Shown in pieces: positions 10,624-21,888 of a DNA stretch of 64,000 nucleotides (its first letter is position 1; every line of letters begins with the position of its first letter). Made by a program: the position numbers and the translations under genes. The notes beneath the pieces are model-generated. The model saw only the letters and a list, made by a program, of their open reading frames with translations, ran no database searches and had not been told where the DNA came from. Source of the stretch: Undaria pinnatifida (Eukaryota; Sar; Phaeophyceae; Laminariales; Alariaceae); the NCBI GenBank assembly GCA_012845835.1, contig JABAKD010000023.1:7949147-8013146 (forward strand). The letters run 5' to 3'.

Positions 10624-13600
10624 ATGCCGTCTTCCGGCGTGATTACTATGCTCCTGATGGCGCTCTGCGTCAGTGTGGCTCAGGGTGACCAAGGTGAGTC
10701 CCTTTCGGCAGTATTGGCAACGTCGTAGGAATATCAAGCACCGCCAGCACTGGCCCCTTTCCTTCTAGTAGTCCCAAAACTTGTCAAGAGCCTCCCATCT
10801 TCCGGCATCTCCCACCCCTTGAACGTTCCGAACAGCAAACGGTAAGCAACTCCGACGCTCCGATGCCGCCCCCTACCCGGTCAAAATTTCGTATTTCACC
10901 AGCGCCAACACCTTTAATTTGCAATCGAACAAGGATTAATCAACAGGAACCCTCCACCCCCCCCCGGCCGTGAGCGGGTTCATATGATGCCTGCTTGTGA
11001 ACAGTATCTCTCTGGGGAGACCCACCTAAAACAAGAAATCGAATGCACCAACTGCGGTGACGGTGAGAGTCAAATTAATAATACTTGGTGGGTTTCCACT
11101 ATGGTGCCGGTTGAATAGAGGCGCGCTGCTTGCTGAAAGTGCCGGTGAGCTAGCTTCAAGGTTGCAACGTTCCGTAAATTATCTCAAGTGCCCTGAATCG
11201 CGGGTATACCGGCACCATTGGGAGCCATCCCATTATGTACTGGCTGCTGCTCGGAACACAGGCACACAGGGCAGGAAGTACTTTCTCGTATCTCTTTGGT
11301 ACTATCAAACACTCGTAAACCTGCCCCCCCCCCCCTCCCCTCCCGCCTTTCTTGGGATTGTGTCACACGAGCGTCGGGACAGAAAACCGCCACCGACGCG
11401 AGCGTACTACGCTAGAGGTAGCGAGTCCTCCTGCGGTAACCCCCCCCCCCGACTTTTCTTGAACGAAATCGCCGGTTTCAAAACCAGACCCCGGATGTAT
11501 CTCCTGAAGCACGATGTCCCTCAACACCCCGACGTCGTCGATCGTTAAGACCTTTGCACACAAGAACATGTATGGCTACACTTTTCTCGATGGTACCCTT
11601 CCTCGTCTCGAGCAACCATGAAACGTTCGGTAGAAGAAAATAGCTGGATGGGGGGGTGGGGGGGGGGGTTGTCGAATCAGTCTAGTACGTTTTTGCAGCC
11701 AAATTCGTTTCAATAAGAATGACAGGCGTTTCATAACCCAAAATCGTCGGGATTTTTTTATTTTTGAGCCATAAAGAGATACACCTTCTGGCCGATTGAG
11801 CTCGCTGTTGAGTCGTTCTGTTTTTCATTTGGTTATTGTTTTGCAAATAACGAGTCATCCCGCACGGCGGTAGAGGTTGCACTTTTTGAGACGTAAATAG
11901 GTATGCCTTCTGGCCGATTGAGCTCGCCGTTTAGTCCTGTATTTTGTTTGGTTTTTGTTTTCGCAGATAACGAGTCATCCCGCACGGTGGTAGAGGCTGC
12001 ACGTTTTGAGCCATAAGGGGGCGCTATCGTACAATCCGTCCGTTGGTGCCAAGAAATTTCACAGGTGCATTCAGGACATTGGTTGAGGACTAAGGGGCAT
12101 AGAAGTTTGGTCGTCGAGTTGGTTGTGCGAAAGAATGCCTTCGAAATAAACTTTCGGCGGGTGATAAATTGAGCCTCCCTCCCGTGAATGTTGAGGTTGA
12201 GAGCTCGAGACATTTCTTAGAATCTTGTGATTGGGGTCACCACGTGGCTGGGGGGGGAAAGCCCAACATCCGCACCAAAACTCTGCACTTTCTTCTCTCT
12301 TCTCAGCTCGATGGCTCTCCGGATAACGTGACTACTGACTCCGCGAGCCAGCCCGTGCCCTTAACACTTACCTGGGTTCATTGATCATGCTGCGGTTTGA
12401 ATGGGCGTTATCATTATTTTACTTGTGCTAAAAGGAGGGGGAATGTTGCTATGTGCTAGTAGTGTCAAGCTGATTTGGGGTATTATTTGTGGTTTGTGAA
12501 ACTGTAACGCATCTTCGGAGATGGGGCGGAACCAGGTTGGTTCCCCGACCAATGTTGATCAAATTAAAATGTATGTGACCTCTTATCTCACCACGTCGCT
12601 GGGGGGGGAAAGCCCCACAGCCGCACTTCAAAACTGTACACTTACTTTCTTCTCTCTCCCCAGCTCGATGGCTATCCGGATAACGTGACTACTGTCTCCG
12701 CGAGCCAGCCCGTGCCCTTGACACCTACCTGGGTTCATCGATCAAAGCTCTACCATAGCACGGTTATACCCCATGGGCACTTGGTGACGACCAGATATTT
12801 TGCCTTTGCGGGGAAGATTTGTAAGAATAGCCTACCGCGGTTGAAGCCGTTCCGGTACGACATCGCACGAGGCACCACATTTTATAAAAATATTTCGAGG
12901 ACGTCAGCCATGAGTTATCTATGTTGTTATTAATAGTAATCAATGTAGCATTCGAGAATTTAAGTTGACCACCCTCCTAAAAATATACGAGTCTGTATAG
13001 ACTTTATCCACTACTATGGTTGGTGTCGGCGTTCTTTACTCTGGGCGGGGAATTTTGAGCTAGATCGAACATCATATCTATTTAGTCAATTTATTGCTGT
13101 AGTTTCCACTATACTGAACTCGTCATATGTATGGCGGGTTAGAGTCTGTGGGACTGGGACCCACGGTTCCAAATTGATACGCTGTCACCCTTAAATTTTG
13201 ACTAGATATCTTGCATTTTGACTAGATATCTTGCATTTTGACTAGATATCTTGCATTTTGACTAGATATCATGCTTTTTGACTAGATATCTTGCATTTTA
13301 ACTAGATATCCGGTAAACGTCGGCTACTCTCACCCAAAAAGGTAATATCTGGGACACCAACCCAAGGTCAGCTACTCCCGCCCTAAAAACAAAAAAAAAT
13401 CTGTGGGACACGAATAATCCACATTTGTACGGCATGTTTTTTTTTTTGTAAAAAAAAATGTAAAAAACGTCCATCTGTGAGTGCGAGCGATTGAACCGTT
13501 GAGAACTTGACTTTGCAAGCTGCGTGGTACACCTTTTATTCAATTTATGATATATACGGTATTTTGTGAGTCAAACCTATAGACTATAAGATATGTTGTG

Positions 13601-16600
13601 TTCAAATTCAAGAATTGTAGATGTGTGTGGGTGATTGACGTTGCAGGAAGTATTATTGTAGGATGGCAAACATGCAGGCAGGAGACTAAAAAATGAGTCT
13701 GAACCGACCTCGACTTACTAGTAGCATTTTCTTTCTTGTTGCCCTGGCCGGCGTCCGGGCGCGTTGCGGAGCTGTCTAGCCCGAATATGGTAAATGCGTA
13801 AACACGCGGTGAGCGTGTCTCGCTGCATGTAACGTAAAAGGTATAAGGAGGCGTTGCAGAAAATGTCACGGACGCGTTGACATTGGCATCTTATTTCATC
13901 CCTAAAACAAAGGGTAATTTGGTCGTTTCCACTGTTGTAGTTTATCGTGGCGATTAATTTCGTTGCTGTGGCCCCTGCTCTCCGAACCTTTACATCCATG
14001 CGGAGCTCTGGAAGGTTGATCAGATAATTTAGACAAGCGCTATTTTCCCGAGTGTACCTCTCTTGAATGCCCCCCACTTACATTCTCCCCTGTTCATGCG
14101 CGTTTGTGTTGTTGACGCGTCCGTCTCCCCCTCTGTCCGTCTCCCCCTCCACACCAAACTGTCGTCAGAATGCTACAACGACGGCGATTGCTCTTATGGC
14201 GTCTGCGTCGACTACTTCTGCGTAGGTGGGTTTCAATTTAGCTACGGTGGTGTGTCCACTGTAAAGACCAGCCCGCGACAGGCCAGTATGTCTGGTCGTA
14301 TCTCTACTTTGGTACTATCCCCCTAACAAACACAGTGTGGCCTTAATCCGGATAAAACCAAAAACGCACTATCCGAGGAAAGCGTCATGCACGCGATTGC
14401 TTCAAGGCTGTGTTGGGTCAAGTTAGGGGCCTTATATTACGTGCACAGGCGTTCTGAAGCCTGGGTTCGGGCGATAAGGGAAAAGTTGGTATTTTGTCCT
14501 TTTCGGCGGTTTTTCTGGTGGTTATTGACATTTGTCATCCAATTTCGTCTGAAAACAGAGGTCAGTGTATTGTGGACATATATTGCGTACAGGCAATAGG
14601 TGTGTGTGTTTTTGAGCGTTTTGCATAATTCCCAAGGGGTTATGTCGGTCCGTATTTTGTTCCCAAGCCACTACTTGCTTCGGGTGGCGCTCGCCATGTA
14701 TATTTTGAGATCGTGCCTCGGTCTTGGATTGCTCAAGTGCTGTGTCGGGCAAGCTCGACAAAACCAATAACCGTGTTTTCGCACCCACAGGAGATGTTGG
14801 CCAACTGCACATACATGCTGCGTGTGGTCGATAAAACGTTTCGGGTTATTTCAAGCAATATCAGACTACACATAGCTAGTCTTGAAGGCTCGTATCTCGG
14901 ATGCTTGATGGGTTCAAACATAAACGAAACGCACTCTATGCGTCATTTTCTTGTTTTTCTGGCAAAAACAAATCCGATCGAACTCTAGGTAAGAAGGTGC
15001 TCGTCGGAATCGGGAACGCATGAGAATACGGTAAGTTCGTCCACTCTTTCGGTCCTACCTTGACATTACTTTGCATTCTGTGCTGCCCTGCTCATATTCG
15101 AACCCGGGTGCCGACGGGTGAGCACACCCATGAGGAGCCCTTGTATGTTGAACAAATAATGTAGAAAGCGCTATTTTCCCGCACCTCTGGATTGCCCCCC
15201 ACTTATATTCGCCTTGTTCATGCGCGTTTTTTTCTGTTGCCGCGTCCGTCTCCCCGTCCACAACAAACGATCGTCAGATTGCAGAAACAAGTACGACTGC
15301 CATGGCGACGACACCTGCGTCTACAACAATTGCGTGGGTGAGTTCTAACTAAGCTATTGTTGTGACAAAGCCACTATGCCTGGTCTCAATCTACTGTGGT
15401 GTTATCCCTCGTAACAAAAAACCATCTTGGCCTTATTCTGGAATATATATATACCTTCTTCTATAAAAAAAGGAAAATTTCGTGCCCGCGCGATTGCTTC
15501 TGGTCTGTCTTGGGGTCAACTCCAGGGGCCTTATGTGGCGTGCACAGGCGTTCTGATAACCGGTTTCTGGTGACCAGGGACAATTTGGTTTTATCTGTGT
15601 TTTGGTCTTGAACCGGATGGTCTTGAAAGAAGTGGGCACACAGCTGTGTTTTATCGAGTGTTTTGTTCCCACTTAACGTGCAGTATGGTAGAGGTGTTTC
15701 TTTTTCGAGTTAATCTCAATACAAGAATCGAAATAACGAAAACAAGAAATCCCAAACAAAACGAACCAGATGCAACTCAGGAAGTTTCGTTTGATTGCGA
15801 ACCGTCCGAACGCTTGGTATATTCGACTGACCCGTGAATACGCGTTTGCTATTGGTGCATCCGTCTTGCCCCCCGCAACGAACGATCGTCGTCAGAATGC
15901 GTCGACAACAGCGAGTGCCCTGATAACAACGTCTGCGAGGGAGGCAGCTGCGTGTTGGGTGAGTTCCAATGTTTTTCAGGACCATATTGCAGACCTAGAA
16001 GACAACGGACTGGGCGAGAAATACAGAATAAATCAAGCGCTAATCAAACAAAAGCATGAAATTGGGAAGACTCCCCACGGAGGGTGAGTTCGAATTAGGC
16101 TATTTGCATCCAACTTTGTGCCTACTGAACGACAGTCCTCGCACCAACGACAGACATAGCCGTGCTTAAAGCCTGTACGCGCATCTCTTTTTGTTGGCTG
16201 AAGTGTACGATGTGCATTTTGGGGAAAAAAAAAACATTTTTCACCTCGCCCTAGTTAAAACACTTGTTGTCTTTACGGAACCCTTTTTATTTTTCAACAA
16301 TGCCAGGTCCCGTGTGCCCCGAGGAGACCCCCCTGTGCGAAGATCCGCACATGGATGGACTGCGCGGCCAGACCATCGACTGGTCCGGGGTCGACGGCGG
16401 ATGGTACAGCCTCGTCAGGGACGACGAAGCGGACTTCAACGTCAACCTGCGTGTCACCGCCCCGCTGCCGCAAGAGTTCCCCGACCGCCAGCTGATCACG
16501 GGCATCAGCGTCCTCACCGCGGGACACTCCCTCGTCATCGAAGTCAGGGACCCTTACACCGTTGAGACTGCCCCCTGCCCCGCCGGCATCTCGCCTTGCC

Positions 16601-17220
16601 TGGCTAACGGCGGCCTGCGCGCCGTGGTCGACGGGGTAGAGAACCAACGCATGCTGACGTCGCTCAGAAGGGAGAGCGTGGCGGACGGCATCACCGTGTC
16701 CGCGTCCAACCTCCCCGTGGAGTGCCGCCAGTTTGGCGGAGACAAGATCTGGGCGACCATGTACGAGGAGATGGTGCAGGGGAGGCGCGAGCTGTCGATG
16801 GAGGAGCGCTTCGAAGACTGGGTGCTCATGCTCAAGACCATGGCGGCACCCGACTGGTGCGCCAAGTACATGAACGAGCACGACCTCGCGGACGTGCAGT
16901 CCAGCCATGCGGTGTTCAAGATCGTCACCGCCGCCGCCTCGGTGCGCCTCCACGTCGGGACCAACTACCAGGGCAACGGAGAGCTCAACTGGGACGGGCG
17001 CGTCCTCCCCGACCTCGAGTTCTGGCAGATGAACGTCGGGATCGACGGGCTGGTCCTCGAGCACGAGTCGCTCACCGGCCTACTCGGCGAGACCGCACGC
17101 CCCGTCCTGGACCAGGACGGGAACAAGATCATGCACGGGTTCGAGGCCTTCCGCGGCTCCGTGGAGGACTACCGTGTAGACGGCGCTCTCGGCACCGACT
17201 TCGCGCTTCTCCACCAGTAA
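10624..17220 (+). CDS. Secreted cysteine-repeat protein with root-cap-like domain (5 exons)
   Basis: Exons 10624-10693, 14169-14225, 15278-15337, 15896-15958 and 16307-17220; all introns are GT-AG and all junctions phase 1, giving 387 residues. Exon 1 (M-P-S-S-G-V-I-T-M-L-L-M-A-L-C...) is a signal peptide with likely cleavage near A19-G21, which fixes the start. Exons 2-4 each encode one ~20-residue repeat with spacing C-x5-C-x4/5-C-x4-C, followed by C-x5-C at the start of exon 5. Exon 5 holds a ~300-residue domain (DGGWYSLV, FPDRQLITG, HSLVIEVRDPYT, LTGLLGETARPV, VDGALGTDF) that I relate to the root-cap/LEA-like family (recognition by pattern, not a search). Probable role: extracellular or cell-wall protein. 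A possible extra 27-nt microexon lies at 11034-11060 (C-x2-C, phase kept). The coding exon is much more GC-rich than its surroundings. Confidence 0.8.
11034..11060 (+). other. Possible 27-nt microexon of the secreted-protein gene
   Basis: Nine codons with a C-x2-C pair sit between AG and GTGAGA and keep phase 1 on both sides. The intron text after it (a 'TCGTATCTCTTTGGTACTAT' stretch near 11,288) resembles the intron after exon 2 (14,297), as though this were an eroded sister of the cysteine exons. The polypyrimidine tract is weak, so it may be unused. Confidence 0.25.
11424..11679. mobile_element. TIR element, family A (MITE-like)
   Basis: Reverse-oriented copy of a 230-255 bp family. It shares the internal tract GAACGAAATCGCCGGTTTCA (11,461), the block around 'CGACGTCGTCGATCG', and the end tract GAAGAAAATAGCTGG followed by a G-run. 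Family ends are close to GATTCTACGATAGCCCCCCC and its inverse; here they are eroded (CTGCGGTAAC at the left, TCGAATCAG at the right). It lies in intron 1 of the secreted-protein gene. Other copies: 28,714, 38,129 and 43,523. Confidence 0.65.
11692..12180. mobile_element. Stacked family D TIR element fragments
   Basis: GAGTCATCCCGCACGG occurs at 11,851 and again at 11,971, each followed by GTAGAGG(T/C)TGCAC and a 'GGCCGATTGAGCTCGC' type tract. The right part (12,085-12,165, GGCATAGAAG..TTGGTCG) matches the interior of the intact family D copy at 26,094-26,356. This looks like one element inserted into or tandemly copied onto another, inside intron 1. Confidence 0.5.
12233..12384 (+). repeat. 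Intronic duplication, copy 1 (acceptor-like)
   Basis: About 150 bases (TCACCACGTGGCTGGGGGGG ... TTCTCAG, CTCGATGGCT, GATAACGTGACTACTG, GCGAGCCAGCCCGTGCCC, TACCTGGGTTCAT) recur at 12,590-12,742. Each copy contains a pyrimidine tract plus AG followed by an open stretch, like a splice acceptor and exon start. The frame does not join exon 1 (an in-frame TAA follows at once), so I do not call it an exon. Confidence 0.7.
12590..12742 (+). repeat. Intronic duplication, copy 2 (acceptor-like)
   Basis: Second copy of the block at 12,233-12,384, about 360 bases downstream, with the acceptor-like TCTCTCCCCAG retained. Both copies lie in the long intron 1 of the secreted-protein gene. They may be remnants of a lost or alternative exon. 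Confidence 0.7.
13197..13308. repeat. 20-bp tandem repeat x ~6
   Basis: Unit TTTGACTAGATATCTTGCAT, with single-base changes in units 4-6 (ATGCTTTTTG, TTTTAACTAG). Minisatellite inside intron 1 of the secreted-protein gene. Confidence 0.9.
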
Positions 17221-17249
17221 GGGTTTCCCGTAGCCTCCAGGGGTTGCGT

Positions 17250-17434
17250 AAAACTGACCAGCAGCCTCGGCTCGCACCGACTTCGCGCTTCTCTGCCACC
17301 AAAGAGGCCGGAGCTTCAAGGGTCTAAGGTGGTCTCCAGCAGCTGCCTAAAACGGACCAGCAGCCTCGGCTCGCACCGACTTCGCGCTTCTCTGCCACCA
17401 AGGAGGCCGGAGCTTCAAGGGCCTAAGGTGGTCC
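17250..17434. repeat. 99-bp direct duplication containing the CDS 3' end
   Basis: AAAACTGACCAGCAGCCTCG ... TCTAAGGTGGTCT (17,250-17,335) repeats at 17,349-17,434. Both contain CACCGACTTCGCGCTTCTC, which is also the last coding stretch of the gene (17,193-17,211, G-T-D-F-A-L-L). The end of the reading frame is thus present three times, twice after the stop codon. Confidence 0.85.
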
Positions 17435-17435
17435 C

Positions 17436-19740
17436 ACCCCCGTCCGTGCACCGACTTTGCCGATCTCGGCCATGGAGGACCAAGTACAAGAGGGTTGTAC
17501 CACTCTTTACCCCCATCTCATGCGGTACAATGTGCAGTGGTTCGAGAAGAAGAGCAGATGGTACCCTTTTTTTTGCAGTACCGTGCAGCGGATATCCACG
17601 CAGTACCTTTGTTCGGTCAAAAACAATATTTGGCATTCAACTCTTTAAGGTAGCACGTAATTCCCTAGTATACCTGGTAGACTAAAGTCTTCTCTTTGAC
17701 TCGTATTCCCCGTTTTTCTGCTTTCCTAGTGGCTTTCTAATGGCGGGGATCGAACAATATTGTCCCCTCCCGGAAATGATTCGTTTCTGCCCCCGGTAAT
17801 AGATGTTTGTGCCTGTATGGTGGAATTATCCTGTCCACACTCACGCCTTGGCAGGGAGCCTTAGGTACTTCGACCCCATCGTAATTCCTAGTGAAAGTAT
17901 ACGGCAACACACATTTTTATAAGCGCGGTGAGTTGAAGGGGCGGTTCTGCGCTAGAACGAGCGGCTTTTTCCCGCCAAGCTAGCGTTTACGGCTTTCGTG
18001 TTGACGAGCTCTCGACAACAGCGCGCCGGTGTACCGTCCCTGTGTTCCATATTTTGCATGTTGCTGTGGGTGGGTCGGTGCGGGTGCGGGAATGAGTGGA
18101 GGGGGGTGTAAGGAGGTCACACCAATACCGAGTGTCGCACATATGCCTTGGAACCGTTGCGCTTCTACAGTAAATTTCCAGGAGATGTCGCCTCCACGTA
18201 CCCCCCCCTCCCCCCCCCCCCCCCCCCCCCCCCCGCCCTACCCTGTGTCCCCGCGATCTAATAATGAGCATTGTAACCGCTTTACTGTAACAGATAGTGA
18301 GCGAATAGTGTATCCGGAGAAGTATGGCGTCACATACATGTGTGATGGGCCTACAGTGGGAAAATAGTGTACTCGAGAGAGGTCTGCCGCCGTATGTATG
18401 TAGTGGGCCTGTGGCGGGCATGTATGATGTGGCCGCCTTCATGGGGTGGGGCTTGATGACGGGCGTGTGATTACTGCCGAGGAGATTGCACAATGGTTGA
18501 TGTAAAAGTTGCAGCATCTTGTTTTGACGCGGCGGGTGCGCAGTGAGACGGTAGTGTTTTCTACGTTCCATGTGGATGCGTTTTCGAAACCCCCCCTTGA
18601 GCATTTTACTTTAGACCCGTGCCGTGAATCGCTGTGCATATTTTGGAACGTAAAGGATGCCCAGCCCGTTCGGGTTTTTTTTTTGCCGTGTTTTTTAAGC
18701 CGTGCCTGCGCGCTAAGTTTTACGCTATACCCTCCACGGTAGAAATAACCCACGTTCAGCGTTTTGAGCGTGTTCCGATACGTTTTTTCATTAACGACGC
18801 TCTCGTCAATGTGGAGGAGGGTGATCGGGGACGCGCGCGTGTCCAAGGTGTGCGTGTCGTTACATCACTGTATTGTGCCGGTAGGCACCATCAACCGCGT
18901 TCACCTACCTTTGGCGGGGGGGGGTTGTTTTGCGTGTCCCCTGTCATCAACACCTCGTTTTGTGCTTGCGTCTCTGGGAGAAGGGTCTAGCTGAGCTCTC
19001 AAAGCGAGGCGGATTATACGGCAATACGCACCTACATGGCATCTCTGCGGGGGAGGCGCGTTGTTTCTGCCAGGCCGTGCGTCACCCGCGCTCGCACGCG
19101 CAGCCGTTTATTCTTCGTATTTTATTCTTCGTATTCATACCTCGTATTGTATTTTGCTGTTAACTAGTAGGGAAGGGTAGTCCATCGGAGGGTTGGGTTG
19201 CTGAGCGGTGGAGAGAAAGGGTTTTGTGTTGCTAATGGCTGGAAGAGTTGTTTTCCCAAACTGAGTTAAAAGCCCCCCTCGGTTGGTGCTTGATGCTTGG
19301 AGCGTCAGCTGCCCCTCCCGTGTGCATGTTAATTTAATGTATGAACGAAGTGGCGGATCATGCGGTATGCAATTGTCATCCGGACACGGGCATGCGCTTG
19401 TTTCCAAAACGCGGATAATATAAATATTGATGCCAAAACATGTGTTTTGTTCAAAAGAGTTTTTTGTAATGTGTAGTACGATAGTACCACGAGGGCCAGC
19501 CAGGCCTAAAATTCGCAGCACGTATTCCGGAAAATACGGGCGAAAATTGATCAGATGCCTCAAATTGCCGTCGATTCTGGTTGTGTTACATACTTCCACG
19601 ATACTTGGTAGTGGTGTCAAGGCACACTCTTATATTTTGCCTCAATGTGGAAGACAAGGGTTCGGTATTCCTCATGAAAGAAGAACGGCAGACACCGGGG
19701 AATTAACACAAAACACACGGGACAATTTGCAAATCGCCTT
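17436..19740. other. Intergenic, no gene seen
   Basis: Holds the 3' flank of the secreted-protein gene, a C-run (18,203-18,234), and AT/GC-mixed sequence with short open frames without domains. Small motifs such as 'TTTCGTGCTTGCGTCT' (5,478) and 'TTTTGTGCTTGCGTCT' (18,958) hint at diverged repeats shared with the first 6 kb. Confidence 0.5.
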
Positions 19741-19741
19741 T

Positions 19742-20260
19742 GAGCTCTCGCACGCCAAACCTTAGCCGAGCGTGCAGACAAGCAGGCAGAACAGAATAGC
19801 AAAACTTGAACCGTACAGACCTTACCGGGACTCGGATGGACCCAACCCAGAACTGCTATTACCATGGCGAGGACCGTATGTCGTCTGCTCACAATTATCA
19901 CCAATGGTGCATAGAGTACGACTCATGAACGACAACCGAGAGGTGTCAGCCCACCTAGCCCATCTAAAGCCCTCCCATAAAACGGGAAACACCACCCGCA
20001 CCTCATTTTGAGAAGCTGGCGGAACTACTTTTCGGGGGGGGCATTCCCCTTTGAGAAGCTGGACCATCCAAACGTAGCTCAACCCAAAATCGAGTCCTAA
20101 TTCGTAGACAGGGTAGTAGATCATAAATGCGGGGACCTGGCAGACCAAGCCCCCACAACTACAAGTACCGCCTAAGACTCCGAGGATACGACCCTGAATC
20201 CGACCTCGAGTATCGCGCGGACGAAATACCCCAATGTCACGAGTTTAGTCCCCGCATACC
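19742..20260 (+). pseudogene. Ty3/gypsy chromovirus integrase C-terminal remnant
   Basis: In successive frames the plus strand reads A-F-E-L, a D-K-Q-A-E-Q-N tract, then DPNPELLL-type text (here G-P-N-P-E-L-L-L-P-W-R-G-P-Y-V-V), a V-H-R-V-R-L tract and H-L-A-H-L-K-P. These are landmarks of the C-terminal part of gypsy integrases. After a further frame shift (20,127 on) come G-P-G-R-P-S-P-H, the YKYRLRLRGYDP tract and E-I-P-Q-C-H-E, resembling a chromodomain-type tail. At least two frameshifts and a stop break it. No protease, RT or RNase H was found upstream, so only the 3' tail survives. Known family; the assignment is by motif reading. Confidence 0.75.
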
Positions 20261-21888
20261 GAGCCAAGAAGGGTTCGCAACTCGCGATAAACCCACCTTC
20301 TTTGCCCCCCCTCTCTTATCTCGGGAAACAAACGGAAGCGTACGGTAGGCGGGGACGAGCACGAACTGAGACAGCGCAAATAGATTCTCAGATGCTCCGG
20401 GGCGTACCCGAATAACGAACTAGTTGGCAAACACAGTTGACTCAGCTGTGGGCACAAGAGTCAACAACGGTGATGAGAGTAGCACCAGGAGATATGGCAG
20501 TACACGCTCGTGTCTACCATGATCTGATTTGACGGGCACTCTACCCGGCATTCCGGTGGGAATAGCCGGGGGCAAGGAGACGTGAAGAAAATTGTTGTAC
20601 ACCCAACGGGGAGAGGTTGTGAGATGCGTGACAATTCATGCCCGTGCCCAACACTCCGTTCCAAACGGGACAAAAAAACAACACCACCGTATACCACCGT
20701 CAAGCCACAAACAAAATCGGTCAAACACTAAACACACAGGGGGAATGAGACCCACGCGACTCCACCCCACCTAAAACGAAGTCACACGTTGATGCACCTA
20801 GATCAGCTGAGCTGACTCCGAGTGGAAATATCTAGGCGGACCCGCCCACAAAAGAGAAATCACGAAACAATTTCGTTGTCAGTGGTTCCCAGCAACAGCA
20901 ACCACGAGGGGCGTACCAGTACGTGTGGCCACACGGAATAAGTGCATTGAGATAGTATTTGGAAACCCCATACAACTCCAGTGTACGCTGTCAGCATGCA
21001 AGCTCGAAAATGTAAGCATCTTCGCTGGACCGGTGTTTCACACCCGTGTTTACTAAACACGTCAGTTATATGGAGTGAGTGCACGCATTTAACAGCTTCT
21101 GTGTCTGATCCGATGAATGGACACCCCGTTTCTTAAACTTGTCATCCTCCCGATGACCGCTACAATACCATCCCTAGCTAAGATGGACTTGCAGCGAATA
21201 CAGAAGGGGGTGATGTGGAAAACAGGATCGTAGATACTTATGGTAGATCTCGTACACGCATGCGCGAGAGGACCCGTAACCGGTCAGGCAATACACGATC
21301 CCGGCTCGCGAACGGTGTCACCCGTCATTGACGGCGTTGACCCGTCCCCGGAAGGTCAGCCACCGACAGATGATCCCGCCGCATGACGGAGGGCATGAGC
21401 CCGCCGTCACTCTAGCTCTAGCTTTAGCATCTCCTTGCTACATATATATGAGAAAGAAAGGTTTTCAGCGTGCGTCCGCTGTAAGGACGATCGTGAAGGG
21501 ACCTCAGCACCGTGACGCCCTCTCCGCGTCGACTTCAGCTCTGCGACGCCCTCTCCGCTTCGACTTCCGCTCCGCGACGAGCACCAGACCTCCGGGACCG
21601 CCCTCTCCACTCCGACACCGGGACCCCGTGAGAGACCAGGTTCCATATCAACACTTTTTGAATAAAAACACAACGTGGCGCGCGGTTAAAAAGACGCATT
21701 TATTTGGAGCACCTACGGACCCGACGGTGGCAAGTACCCCGTCCGACCTTTCGCTGACGCGTGATACGATATTATAGAGGTTTGAACACCGCTTTTGTTT
21801 CTAATACGCTACTCCTCAATTTGGGAGCTCAAGACAGCTTAAGACACGTCCCTCTCCCAAAACCTGATCTGGAGAAAAATAAAACCGC

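Noticed and set aside
13197-13308. Possible CRISPR-like array
   Set aside because: The 20-bp units are directly contiguous with no spacers, so this is a minisatellite.
16294-17064. 256-codon minus-strand frame opposite the last exon of the secreted-protein gene
   Set aside because: It is the GC-driven mirror of the real plus-strand frame, which is joined to a signal peptide by phase-consistent splice sites.
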